From contig JBCCFX010000136.1 in assembly GCA_039029515.1 (NCBI GenBank), positions 1 through 11,817 on the forward strand: 11,817 nucleotides of DNA, read 5' to 3'. Of this stretch, positions 1 through 7,499 are shown piece after piece. A model generated the notes under the pieces. That model saw only the letters and a program-made list of their open reading frames with translations, was not told where the DNA came from and made no database searches. Positions within the stretch are counted from its first letter, which is position 1. Each line of letters starts with the position of its first letter. The position numbers were made by a program, and so were the translations under genes. This stretch comes from JBCCFX01 sp039029515. Lineage in GTDB: Bacteria > Planctomycetota > Phycisphaerae > Phycisphaerales > SM1A02.

Positions 1-2
1 AC

Positions 3-443
3 CTGACCGACATCGTCGCGGACACCAATGCAACGGTCGTGGACGTCAAGGACATCCTGACCACCGAGTGCGACATTCTCGCCCCATGTGCGTTGGGTGG
101 CGTGATCAACTCGACGATCGCCCGCGAACTGCGCTGCGACATTCTGTGCGGCGGCGCGAACAACATCCTCGATGACCCCGATGAGGATGCGGCCATGCTC
201 AAGAACCTCGACTGCCTGTACGTGCCTGATTTCGTGTCCAATGCGGGCGGCGTGATCTGGCTCGCGGGTCTCTATCTCGATATGTCTGAAACGGAACTGC
301 TTCAGAAAGTCGCCGACATTGAATCGACGACGGCTGAAGTACTCCGCATCGCAGGTCACGCGAATTCCACGCATGCCGCCGCGGTCGAACTGGCGCACGT
401 GCGCATCGCCGCGGGAGCGAAGGAGCAAGTCCATGCCGGTTAA
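3..443 (+). CDS. Glu/Leu/Phe/Val dehydrogenase, C-terminal part (leucine dehydrogenase-like; 5' end outside window)
   Basis: The reading frame is open from the first complete codon at base 3 to the TAA at 441-443, leaving 146 residues of the C-terminal half. It shows the NAD-binding domain signature of amino acid dehydrogenases: the stretch ECDILAPCALGGVIN, then CGGANN, then the segment VPDFVSNAGGVI, which ends in the conserved Asn-Ala-Gly-Gly. This arrangement is typical of leucine, valine and phenylalanine dehydrogenases. These enzymes reversibly deaminate a branched or aromatic amino acid to its 2-oxoacid with NAD+ in the cytosol. The catalytic lysines lie in the missing N-terminal half, so substrate choice cannot be read here. 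The next gene begins inside its last codons (11-nt overlap) and encodes E1 alpha of a 2-oxoacid dehydrogenase. That favours a leucine dehydrogenase role feeding branched-chain 2-oxoacids to the complex. The family call is firm; the exact substrate is inferred. Confidence 0.88.
   Translation: MTDIVADTNATVVDVKDILTTECDILAPCALGGVINSTIARELRCDILCGGANNILDDPDEDAAMLKNLDCLYVPDFVSNAGGVIWLAGLYLDMSETELLQKVADIESTTAEVLRIAGHANSTHAAAVELAHVRIAAGAKEQVHAG
420..425 (+). promoter_or_regulatory. Shine-Dalgarno AAGGAG for the E1 alpha gene
   Basis: AAGGAG lies 7 nt before the ATG at 433, inside the end of the upstream dehydrogenase gene. It fixes the E1 alpha start at 433, although the frame stays open further upstream to base 319 or so. 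Confidence 0.75.
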
Positions 444-1572
444 GCCTGCCTTCGAAACAACAATCGATCACGTGTCCATCCTGGATGAGAACGGCGGATT
501 CGACGAGAAGCTCGGCAAGGGTCTGATCAGCGACAACGACATCGTCACGCTCTACGAGCACATGTCCGTCTGCCGACACCTTGATGAAGTTGCGTTCAAG
601 CTCCAGCGGTCAGGCCGCATGGGAACGTACCCGGAGAACCGCGGCCAGGAAGCGACCAGCCTCGGCGCGGCGTATGCGCTGCGCAAGACCGACTGGCTCG
701 TGTCGTGCTACCGCGAGAACTGCGGCCTGTTCTGGCATGGTCTGCCGATCGAATACGTCCTGCTTCACTGGATGGGCGATGAGCGCGGCAACAAGATTCC
801 CGATGGCGTCAACGTCACGCCGCTCGCGATCCCGATCGGCACGCAGATGCTGCATGCCACCGGCATCGCATGGGCGAACAAATACCGCGGCGATGACAAC
901 ATCGCCTGCACGTTCTTCGGTGATGGCGCGACCAGCGAAGGCGACTTCCACGAAGCTGCCAACTTCGCCGCCAACCTCGACATCCCGGTGATCTTCTTCT
1001 GCCAGAACAATGGCTGGGCGATTTCCGTCCCGACGAAAATCCAGTGTTCGGCCCCGACGATCGCCCAGCGCGGCATCGCGTACGGCATGGACTGCGTGCA
1101 GGTCGACGGCAACGACATCTTTGCCGTCGTCAGGGTCGTGCGTGACGCGGCCGAGCGTGCTCGTACGCACAACCGACCGACGTTTGTCGAAGCGCTCACC
1201 TACCGACTCGGCGATCACACGACGGCGGATGATGCACGTCGTTATCGCGATGCGGATGAAGTCGAGAAGTGGCACAAGCGTGATCCGTTGATCCGCATCC
1301 GCAAGTACATGGCGGATCGAAACCTCTGGGACGACTCACGCGAGGATGCACTCTCCGAGAAAACCAAGGCGGAAGTCTCCGCGGCGGTCAAGCGAGCGGA
1401 AGAAATCGTCGCACCGGAGTTCGCGGACTTCTTCGACTCCATGTACGCCAGCATGCCCGCGGAACTCCGCACGCAGCGCGGCACGCGGCGCACGAGCAGC
1501 CTCGGTCAGGATCCGAGCCAGCTCGACGGTTCGAACGTTTCCTACCCGAACACGCAAGGCGTCAACGCCTAA
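433..1572 (+). CDS. 2-oxoacid dehydrogenase E1 component, alpha subunit (branched-chain 2-oxoacid or pyruvate type)
   Basis: This 379-residue protein is the thiamine-diphosphate-binding alpha subunit of an alpha2beta2 E1, which decarboxylates a 2-oxoacid and passes the acyl group to lipoyl-E2. The ThDP motif is complete: Gly-Asp-Gly at 163-165 and Asn-Asn at 192-193, separated by 26 residues. The segment around 60-72 (GRMGTYPENRGQEA) and the phosphorylation-loop region near 257-272 (YRLGDHTTADDARRYR) are typical of the Bacillus-type PdhA/BkdA family. His262 is kept, while the serines phosphorylated in mitochondrial enzymes are Thr or Ala here. The ATG at 433 was chosen for its AAGGAG and because upstream residues in this frame look like a shadow of the previous gene. 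The neighbours encode E1 beta and E2. The amino acid dehydrogenase next door favours branched-chain substrates, but sequence alone does not exclude pyruvate. Confidence 0.93.
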   Translation: MPVKPAFETTIDHVSILDENGGFDEKLGKGLISDNDIVTLYEHMSVCRHLDEVAFKLQRSGRMGTYPENRGQEATSLGAAYALRKTDWLVSCYRENCGLFWHGLPIEYVLLHWMGDERGNKIPDGVNVTPLAIPIGTQMLHATGIAWANKYRGDDNIACTFFGDGATSEGDFHEAANFAANLDIPVIFFCQNNGWAISVPTKIQCSAPTIAQRGIAYGMDCVQVDGNDIFAVVRVVRDAAERARTHNRPTFVEALTYRLGDHTTADDARRYRDADEVEKWHKRDPLIRIRKYMADRNLWDDSREDALSEKTKAEVSAAVKRAEEIVAPEFADFFDSMYASMPAELRTQRGTRRTSSLGQDPSQLDGSNVSYPNTQGVNA

Positions 1573-1611
1573 ACCGCGAACGTCCTCTTCCTGCATACGG
1601 ATTGACTGACC

Positions 1612-2580
1612 ATGGCCAACCTCACACTTGTGCAAGCCATCAACCTCGCCCTGATCCAGGAAATGGAGAAGGATGATCGCGTGATGCTGCTCGGCGAAGA
1701 CGTCGGTGCCAACGGTGGCGTGTTCCGCGTCACCGAAGGCCTCCATAAACGCTTTGGCGGCGACCGCGTCGTCGACACGCCGCTCGCCGAGTCCGGCATC
1801 ATCGGCACGTCCATCGGCCTCGCGATGAACGGACTGCGTCCGATCCCCGAGATCCAGTTCGAAGGCTTCCTCGGACCGGCGTACGACCAGATCACCACAC
1901 ACGCCGCACGGTTCCGCACGCGAACCCGCGGCGCACTCACCGTGCCGCTGACGATTCGCGTTCCAGTCGGTGGTGGCATTCATGCCCCTGAACTGCACAG
2001 CGACAGCCCGGAAGCGATCTACGCACACACGCCGGGCCTGAAAGTCGTCATGCCGGCATCGCCATATGACGCCAAAGGCCTGTTGATCAGCGCGATTCGC
2101 GATCCTGATCCGGTGATCTTCTTCGAACCGAAGCGCATCTACCGTGCGTTCCGCGAAGAGGTGCCGGAAGACGAGTACACCGTCCCGATCGGCGAAGCGC
2201 GCATCGTCCGTGAAGGCGAAGAGATCACCATGATCTCGTGGGGCGCTTCGGTCATTCAGTGCATGAACGCCATCGAAGAGTCCGGCCGCTCGATCGAACT
2301 CGTCGACCTGCGCACGATCGCGCCGCTGGACATGGACACGATTGAAGCGAGTGTTCGCAAGACTGGCCGCGCCGTCATCGTGCATGAAGCGCCGAAGACC
2401 TGTGGCTTTGGCGCCGAGATCGCAAGCCGCATCATGGAACGATGCTTCCTGCATCTCGAAGCACCAGTGCAGCGCGTTGCGGGCTTCGACACGGTCATGC
2501 CGTACTACAAACTCGAACTCGAGTACCTGCCCGACGCGGAACGGATCGGCAAGGCCATTGCCGAAATCGCCGCGTACTGA
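1612..2580 (+). CDS. 2-oxoacid dehydrogenase E1 component, beta subunit
   Basis: This 322-residue transketolase-like beta subunit is close to the usual 325 residues of the family and pairs with the E1 alpha encoded 39 nt upstream. Visible signatures are LLGEDVG at 26-32, TPLAESGIIG at 56-65 with Glu60 as the expected ThDP-activating glutamate, QFEGF at 82-86, and the GGGIHAPELHSDSPEA region near 120-135 with a conserved His129. The C-terminal part has the usual transketolase C domain, which builds the interface and E2-binding surface. Its substrate range follows that of the complex: branched-chain 2-oxoacids or pyruvate. The start ATG at 1612 gives a standard MxxLTLVQAIN N-terminus. No convincing Shine-Dalgarno precedes it, which is also true of the next gene. 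It is probably cotranscribed with E1 alpha and E2. Confidence 0.94.
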   Translation: MANLTLVQAINLALIQEMEKDDRVMLLGEDVGANGGVFRVTEGLHKRFGGDRVVDTPLAESGIIGTSIGLAMNGLRPIPEIQFEGFLGPAYDQITTHAARFRTRTRGALTVPLTIRVPVGGGIHAPELHSDSPEAIYAHTPGLKVVMPASPYDAKGLLISAIRDPDPVIFFEPKRIYRAFREEVPEDEYTVPIGEARIVREGEEITMISWGASVIQCMNAIEESGRSIELVDLRTIAPLDMDTIEASVRKTGRAVIVHEAPKTCGFGAEIASRIMERCFLHLEAPVQRVAGFDTVMPYYKLELEYLPDAERIGKAIAEIAAY

Positions 2581-2641
2581 TGCCGCAACGCATCGCGCGT
2601 CCCGTTCTTCCCCCTGATTCACGCACGAGTACCAGAACGAT

Positions 2642-3946
2642 ATGGCGACCAAACAACCGGCAGACAAGTCGCATTTCATCCTGCCTGACCTTGGCGAAGG
2701 TGTGCACGAGGCGGAACTGATTCGCTGGCGCGTGAAGCCCGGCGAAGCCGTCGATGAACATCAGACGCTCGCGGAAATGGAAACGGACAAGGCACTCGTA
2801 GAAGTGCCGAGCCCGTGGCAAGGCGTGGTGAAAGAGTTGCGCGGCAGCGAGGGCGAGATCATCAACGTCGGCGCGATCCTCGTGACCTACGACATCGGTG
2901 ACAGCGGTTCATCCGCTCCGACAGACGATGCCGGCGAAGCCGCTTCTGAAGAACGTGAAGATGCCGGCACCGTCGTTGGCTCCGTCGATGCCACGCTTGC
3001 TGTCCCGACATCGTTCGCACGGTCAGGCAGCGACAGCAACGGCACGATGACCGTCAGTCGCGCCCTCGCGACGCCTGCCGTCCGACGCATCGCGCGCGAA
3101 CTTGGCATCGACATCAATCGCGTGCAAGGCACCGGACGTGGTGGCCGCGTGACCGCGAGCGATGTCCAGTCATTCGCAGGCGGCGGCACGGCCGTCGCCA
3201 CGAGTGCGCCAGCCGCGCCTGCACCGATGACGTTCGCACCGGTCAACATTCCCGCCGACGGCATTGCCGAGCGCATTCCGTTCCGTGGCGTGCGTCGCAA
3301 GATTGCCGAGTCGCTGGACCGTTCCGTCAAGACCGCGGTTCACTTCACCGTTGTCGACGAAGCGGACGTGACCGCGCTCGATCGCAAGCGGAAGGAATAC
3401 GCGAAGGTGACAGGTCGGAAGATCTCGTTCCTTCCGTTCGTCATGGCCGCAATCTGCAAGGGACTGCGCCTGCATCCGTCGCTCAATGCGAACGTCGATG
3501 ATGCCAACGCCGAAATCCTGCAGAAGGCCGTCATCAACCTCGGCTGTGCAGTGGATACGGATCACGGCCTGATGGTGCCGGTCATTGACAACGCTGATCA
3601 GCTCAGCCTGATGCAACTCGGCGATACCGTCGGCGAGATGGCATCGGCATGTCGCAACCGAACGATTGACCGCGATCGCCTCACCGGCGGCACGTTCACG
3701 ATCTCCAATGTCGGCAGTTATGGCGGCCTGTTTGCGACGCCGATCATCAACTATCCGGAAGTCGCGATTCTCGCCGCGGGCCGCGTCCGCGAGCAGGTCA
3801 TGACGAAGGATGGCGCGTTCTACGCCGGCAAGTCCATGCCGCTCAGCCTGAGTTGCGATCACCGTGTCGTTGATGGCGCAGAAGGCGCACGGTTCCTGAA
3901 CACGGTCGTCCGCCTGCTCGAATCACCCGAATCGATTGTTGTCTGA
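2642..3946 (+). CDS. 2-oxoacid dehydrogenase E2 component, dihydrolipoamide acyltransferase
   Basis: This 434-residue protein is the core of the complex. It takes the acyl group from E1 on its swinging lipoyl arm and transfers it to CoA. Domains in order: one lipoyl domain (about 11-84) with the modified lysine K50 in METDKA; an acidic Ser/Gly/Asp-rich linker (85-138); a peripheral-subunit-binding domain (about 141-178, with TPAVRRIARELG and GTGRGGRVTASDV); a short Ala/Pro linker; and the catalytic domain (about 206-434), which ends in DHRVVDG with catalytic His407 and Asp411. A single lipoyl domain is usual for branched-chain and Gram-positive-type E2s. It follows E1 beta by 61 nt without a clear Shine-Dalgarno. 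No E3 gene follows, so the complex must borrow dihydrolipoamide dehydrogenase from elsewhere. The acyl specificity is inferred from context only. Confidence 0.94.
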   Translation: MATKQPADKSHFILPDLGEGVHEAELIRWRVKPGEAVDEHQTLAEMETDKALVEVPSPWQGVVKELRGSEGEIINVGAILVTYDIGDSGSSAPTDDAGEAASEEREDAGTVVGSVDATLAVPTSFARSGSDSNGTMTVSRALATPAVRRIARELGIDINRVQGTGRGGRVTASDVQSFAGGGTAVATSAPAAPAPMTFAPVNIPADGIAERIPFRGVRRKIAESLDRSVKTAVHFTVVDEADVTALDRKRKEYAKVTGRKISFLPFVMAAICKGLRLHPSLNANVDDANAEILQKAVINLGCAVDTDHGLMVPVIDNADQLSLMQLGDTVGEMASACRNRTIDRDRLTGGTFTISNVGSYGGLFATPIINYPEVAILAAGRVREQVMTKDGAFYAGKSMPLSLSCDHRVVDGAEGARFLNTVVRLLESPESIVV

Positions 3947-3958
3947 CCTCGCGCAGCA

Positions 3959-3970
3959 CGATGCGCATCG
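3959..3970. promoter_or_regulatory. 12-bp perfect palindrome upstream of wbpA (possible operator)
   Basis: CGATGCGCATCG is its own reverse complement. It ends 3 nt before the TATAGT hexamer in the 84-bp gap between the E2 gene and wbpA. Its position, where a -35 element would lie, would suit an operator or activator site. No regulator is known, and in GC-rich DNA a 12-bp palindrome can occur by chance. Confidence 0.3.
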
Positions 3971-3973
3971 CTT

Positions 3974-3979
3974 TATAGT
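3974..3979 (+). promoter_or_regulatory. Candidate -10 element (TATAGT) for wbpA and the hydrolase gene
   Basis: TATAGT matches five of six bases of the sigma70 -10 consensus. It sits in one of the few AT-richer spots of the region, 51 nt before the chosen wbpA start. I found no good -35 hexamer 16-18 nt upstream. If this is a promoter, it would either be weak, use an activator, or depend on the flanking dyads. Confidence 0.35.
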
Positions 3980-4006
3980 GCATGATCACGAGTACACCGT
4001 GCTCGA

Positions 4007-4021
4007 TTCGTGCCGCACGAA
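4007..4021. promoter_or_regulatory. 15-bp dyad TTCGTGC-C-GCACGAA in the wbpA leader (possible operator)
   Basis: Two perfect 7-bp arms flank one central base, about 20-35 nt downstream of the start point expected from the TATAGT hexamer and 9 nt before the ATG. This is a classic place for a repressor operator. Folded as RNA it would give only a 5-bp stem with a 5-nt loop, so a protein-binding site is more likely than a terminator. No partner regulator lies in the window. Confidence 0.35.
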
Positions 4022-4030
4022 CCACACCAC

Positions 4031-5389
4031 ATGACCACCACGACGACGCCGACCGAAACCGCCATGCAGGATCCCGCCGCAGCACTGCGCGAACGAATCG
4101 AATCCCGAACCGCCGTGATCGGCGTGGTCGGTCTTGGTTATGTCGGCCTGCCGCTCGCCAAGGCATTGCACGACGCCGGCTATCCAGTGCTTGGCTACGA
4201 CACCGATGCCAGCAAGGTCACGATGCTCGAACGTGGCGAAACGTATCTGCATCATCTTGGTGATGATCTCGCGTCATCACTCGCGGCGTCGGATCAATTC
4301 ACGGCAACCGCCGACCCCGGTCGGCTCAGCGAAGCCGATGTCATCCTGTTGTGCGTGCCCACACCGCTCGGTCCGCATCGCGAACCTGACCTGAGCTACG
4401 TACTCGCGAGCACGCGACTCGCAGCCGCTGCACTGCGGCGCTGCCAACTGATCGTGCTTGAATCAACGACATATCCCGGTACGACGCGCGATGAGATGCT
4501 TCCCATTCTGGAAGAGACCGGCCTGCGCGGCGGACATGACTTCTTCCTGGCCTACAGCCCGGAGCGCGAAGATCCGGGACGACAGGACACGACGACCAGT
4601 TCGATCCCCAAGCTCGTTGGTGGCATCGATGATGTCAGCGGTCGGCTTGCCTTTGATCTGTACGACCGCGTCATCAGCCAGGTCCACTTCGTGTCGTCCG
4701 CTGAAGTCGCCGAAGCGGCCAAACTGCTCGAGAACATCTATCGCGCCGTCAACATCGCGATGGTGAACGAACTCAAAGTCGTGCTGTCGGATATGGACAT
4801 CGATGTGTGGGAAGTCATTGATGCGGCATCAACCAAGCCGTTCGGCTTCCAGCCGTTTTATCCGGGCCCGGGGCTTGGTGGCCATTGCATTCCGATCGAT
4901 CCCTTCTACCTGACGTGGAAGGCAAAGGAGATCGGGCGGACGACGCGCTTCATCGAGCTCGCCGGCGAAATCAACCAGCACATGCCCGAATACGTCGTCA
5001 GCCGACTCATCAGTGCGCTCAACGACGATGAGAAGTCACTGCGCAGCGCTCGCGTGCTCATCATTGGCATCGCGTATAAGCCGAACATTGACGACATCCG
5101 TGAAAGTCCCGCGGCCGAGATCATCGAGCTTCTCGGTGAGCGCGGTGCGAATGTGAGCTACCACGATCCGCACGTGCCGACGTTCCCACGGATGCGCAAC
5201 TACGACATCGACCTTGAATCGCAACCGCTGACGCAGGAACTCATCGATCAACAGGACGCCGTGCTCATCGTCACCGATCACGACGCGGTTGATTACACGC
5301 TGATCGGCTCGCACGCTTCGCTTGTTGTGGACACACGCAATGCGATGACCCGCGCGGTCAATCCTTCCGCACGCATCGTCAAGGCCTGA
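4031..5389 (+). CDS. wbpA: UDP-N-acetyl-D-glucosamine 6-dehydrogenase (WbpA-like nucleotide sugar dehydrogenase)
   Basis: The 452-residue protein oxidises the C6 alcohol of a UDP-sugar to a carboxylate in two NAD+-dependent steps. It has the three family domains: an N-terminal Rossmann fold with GLGYVG (Gly34, Gly36, Gly39), a central dimerisation helix region with KLLENIYRAVNIAMVNE at 231-247, and a C-terminal UDP-binding domain (GIAYKPNIDDIRESP). The catalytic cysteine is Cys286 in GLGGHCIPIDP. The PIDPFYLTWKAKE sequence marks the UDP-GlcNAc/ManNAc dehydrogenase branch (WbpA, TviB) rather than UDP-glucose dehydrogenase. I chose the ATG at 4031; a GTG at 4010 and an ATG at 4064 are also in frame, and none has a Shine-Dalgarno. 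Aminotransferase, N-acetyltransferase and oxidoreductase genes on the opposite strand complete the pathway to UDP-GlcNAc3NAcA. The metallo-hydrolase gene starts 3 nt after its stop. Confidence 0.87.
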   Translation: MTTTTTPTETAMQDPAAALRERIESRTAVIGVVGLGYVGLPLAKALHDAGYPVLGYDTDASKVTMLERGETYLHHLGDDLASSLAASDQFTATADPGRLSEADVILLCVPTPLGPHREPDLSYVLASTRLAAAALRRCQLIVLESTTYPGTTRDEMLPILEETGLRGGHDFFLAYSPEREDPGRQDTTTSSIPKLVGGIDDVSGRLAFDLYDRVISQVHFVSSAEVAEAAKLLENIYRAVNIAMVNELKVVLSDMDIDVWEVIDAASTKPFGFQPFYPGPGLGGHCIPIDPFYLTWKAKEIGRTTRFIELAGEINQHMPEYVVSRLISALNDDEKSLRSARVLIIGIAYKPNIDDIRESPAAEIIELLGERGANVSYHDPHVPTFPRMRNYDIDLESQPLTQELIDQQDAVLIVTDHDAVDYTLIGSHASLVVDTRNAMTRAVNPSARIVKA

Positions 5390-5392
5390 TCG

Positions 5393-6217
5393 ATGCCGTG
5401 GAACTGGACGCTCCTCCGTGCCGGCGCGTTTCGACTTGATGGCGGCAGCATGTTCGGCGTCGTCCCGAAAGCGCTCTGGTCACGCATGGTCGAGCCGGAT
5501 GAACTCAATCGCATTCCGCTGCAAACCAACTGCATCTACCTGACCAATGGCGATCGCCATGTGCTGATCGAGACTGGTTACGGCAACAAATGGTCTGACA
5601 AGGAACGTTCAATCTTCGCCCTTGAAGATCGCACGATCGTCGATGCGCTCGCAGAGATCAACATCGCGCCCGACGCCATCGATACCGTCGTTGTGTCGCA
5701 TCTTCACTTTGATCATGCTGGCGGACTGACACATCTCGATGCCAACGGCGCGCCGACAAGCACGTTTCCGAACGCACGCATCGTCACGCAGCAGACCGAG
5801 TGGGACGATGCGCTCGCCAACAAATCAACGATGACGCGAACGTACCTGCGCACGCATCTCGACCCGATTCGCGATCAAGTCATGTGCGTTGATGGCGCAA
5901 CAACCATCGAGCCTGATCTCGACATCTGGCCGATGCCCGGTCACACCTGGGGACAACAGGCAATTCGATTCCGCGATGCGGATGGCATCATCTGTTTTGC
6001 GGGCGATGTACTGCCAACGGTGAACCACGTCGGCCTTGCGTTCTCACTTGCCTACGACATGCTGCCGTTCGACAACATGGAATCAAAGCGAACCCTGCTG
6101 ACGCAGGCAGCCGACGACGACTGGCGACTTGTGCTGGATCACGAGCCGGGCAATCCGATCGTGCGCGTCACGCGTGATCCGGATCGACAGGATCGGTTCC
6201 AGCTGCATCCGCTGTAA
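5393..6217 (+). CDS. MBL-fold metallo-hydrolase (AHL-lactonase-like subgroup, substrate unknown)
   Basis: This 274-residue metallo-beta-lactamase-fold protein has a full set of dinuclear metal ligands: HLHFDH with His103, His105, Asp107 and His108, then His184 (MPGHTWG), Asp205 (FAGDVLP) and His250 (DHEPG). The sequence resembles the lactonase-like branch that includes AiiA/AttM lactonases, but that branch also holds many uncharacterised hydrolases, so I do not assign lactonase activity. No signal peptide is visible, which suggests a cytosolic enzyme. Its ATG lies 3 nt after the wbpA stop, so the two are very probably cotranscribed. A weak AAGG lies 8 nt upstream. The last 50 bp overlap the 3' end of the converging glycosyltransferase gene. 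Its connection with the sugar pathway, if any, is not evident from sequence. Confidence 0.85.
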   Translation: MPWNWTLLRAGAFRLDGGSMFGVVPKALWSRMVEPDELNRIPLQTNCIYLTNGDRHVLIETGYGNKWSDKERSIFALEDRTIVDALAEINIAPDAIDTVVVSHLHFDHAGGLTHLDANGAPTSTFPNARIVTQQTEWDDALANKSTMTRTYLRTHLDPIRDQVMCVDGATTIEPDLDIWPMPGHTWGQQAIRFRDADGIICFAGDVLPTVNHVGLAFSLAYDMLPFDNMESKRTLLTQAADDDWRLVLDHEPGNPIVRVTRDPDRQDRFQLHPL

Positions 6218-7499
6218 GCGTCATCAGCATATCGAGCATACGCTGCGCCTGGTGTTCACCATCATATGACTGAATCACCGCGTCCACCGGCTCGGTGTGA
6301 ATATCCGCCGGCGCGTTGACCATCGTCTGCAGCACGTCGGCGATGCGCGGCACATCATGACCAAGCACGAGACCTCGCCCCGCTGCTTCAATGATCGAGC
6401 CGATCGGCGAACCGGTTTCGCCCCCGATCGTGAGGATCGGCGCCGTCTGCCTGAGGTAATCGAATATTTTCCCGGTCAGTACGCCGCGCGATGCATCATG
6501 CCAGTCAAGCAAGAGCAGCGCATCCGCATCGCGCTGCATGCGCAATGCAGCGGCGCCATCGAGCTCACCGTGATGTTCCACCATGTCTGCGAGCCCGTTC
6601 TGCTCGGCAATCGCCATCCATGCTCGACCATCCTGCCCTGCAACAACAAGGCGAATCGCGCGTGCCACACTCGGTTCATCAGCTATCAACGCACGCCAGG
6701 CATCAAAGAACGGCTGCACCTGCTGACCATCCGGGTACCACGTCCCGGTGTACACAAGCCGCTTCAGCCCATCAGCGGGCAGCACCCGCGCGTCCTCGAG
6801 CGTGCGATGCGCAGACTCCTCGTATCCGTTGTAGATCACTTCAATCGGCGCACGCGTCCGTTGCCGTAACGTCTGCGCCAACCCTTCGCTAACGGTCGTC
6901 ATGCCGTCAACACATGCGAACATCTGACGTTCCAGCATGCGCTCGCGCAGCGTAAATGGGAACACGCCACGGCGCGCGTGGTTCTGCGTCCAGAGATCGC
7001 GAAAGTCCGCGACCCACGTGCGAGAACCATCCTGCGCACGAATCGCATGCGCCACCCGATGCGCGGTGTACGGACCGGATGAACTCACGACCACATCCCA
7101 AGGCCTATGCGCGGCAGACGTCGCGGCATCAATCGCGCCGTTCACCCAGAAATCCGTCAGATCCGGCATGCGCACGCTGCTGTACACGCCGCGAGACTGA
7201 GTCCAGGCGCGCAATCGCTGTTTCAAACCGGCCTTGTGCGGCGCGGGCGTTGTATCAGAGACCTGACCAATCGCGGAGGCGCGGACACGACGCAAGAACG
7301 CCGGCGTGCGCAGCGACGTGTCAATGATGTTCATACCGGCGGTCGAGCGTTCCATGCCAACCTGATCGTCACGCTTGGTTGTCGTCAACACGGTGACATC
7401 ATGGCCAGCGTCGGCCCAGGTGCGTGCAAAGGTGTACACGCGACGCGATGCGACAGCATTCAACGGCGGGAAATACGGGCTGACAAGGAGAATCTTCAT
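6168..7499 (-). CDS. Glycosyltransferase, GT-B fold, family 4-like
   Basis: The 443-residue protein starts MKILLVSPYFPPLNAVASRR, the typical N-terminal strand and glycine/serine-turn region of GT4-like sugar transferases, followed by WVADFRDLW at 162-170, a signature of EPS/O-antigen transferases of this group. The C-terminal donor domain has LVYTGTWYPDGQ at 248-259, LLLDWHDASRGVLTGKIFDYL at 329-349 and GGETGSPIG at 359-367. The usual EX7E motif is degenerate: the acidic position in the GKIFDYL helix is Asp347. The enzyme would transfer a sugar from a nucleotide donor to a lipid-linked acceptor at the cytoplasmic face. I chose ATG 7499 because it forms an ATGA overlap with the stop of the upstream glycosyltransferase, which suggests translational coupling. 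A TTG at 7520 is less likely. It is last in the minus-strand operon, and its final 50 bp overlap the hydrolase gene. Donor and acceptor are unknown. Confidence 0.86.
   Translation of the reverse strand: MKILLVSPYFPPLNAVASRRVYTFARTWADAGHDVTVLTTTKRDDQVGMERSTAGMNIIDTSLRTPAFLRRVRASAIGQVSDTTPAPHKAGLKQRLRAWTQSRGVYSSVRMPDLTDFWVNGAIDAATSAAHRPWDVVVSSSGPYTAHRVAHAIRAQDGSRTWVADFRDLWTQNHARRGVFPFTLRERMLERQMFACVDGMTTVSEGLAQTLRQRTRAPIEVIYNGYEESAHRTLEDARVLPADGLKRLVYTGTWYPDGQQVQPFFDAWRALIADEPSVARAIRLVVAGQDGRAWMAIAEQNGLADMVEHHGELDGAAALRMQRDADALLLLDWHDASRGVLTGKIFDYLRQTAPILTIGGETGSPIGSIIEAAGRGLVLGHDVPRIADVLQTMVNAPADIHTEPVDAVIQSYDGEHQAQRMLDMLMTLTADAAGTDPVDPDHA

Noticed and set aside
319..432. An upstream extension of the E1 alpha reading frame by 38 residues.
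   Set aside because: The residues are basic and low in resemblance to any E1 N-terminus, overlap the real dehydrogenase frame, and the ATG at 433 has a proper AAGGAG.
257..1270. Possible regulatory phosphorylation loop in E1 alpha, as in mitochondrial enzymes.
   Set aside because: The serines phosphorylated in mitochondria are Thr and Ala here, and bacteria generally lack the matching kinase. There is no evidence of such control.
1336..2679. A 447-codon open frame on the minus strand opposite E1 beta.
   Set aside because: It lies opposite the clearly coding E1 alpha end and E1 beta gene. Its peptide is rich in Arg, Asp, His and Val with no recognisable domain, as expected from antisense frames of GC-rich genes.
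3170..3862. A 230-codon minus-strand open frame opposite the E2 gene.
   Set aside because: It has the same antisense-shadow character, and the plus strand encodes the E3-binding and catalytic domains of E2 across this span.
6176..6185. Palindrome GATCCGGATC near the convergent gene ends, considered as a terminator.
   Set aside because: It has no loop or T-tract and lies inside both coding regions, so it is more likely a chance palindrome.
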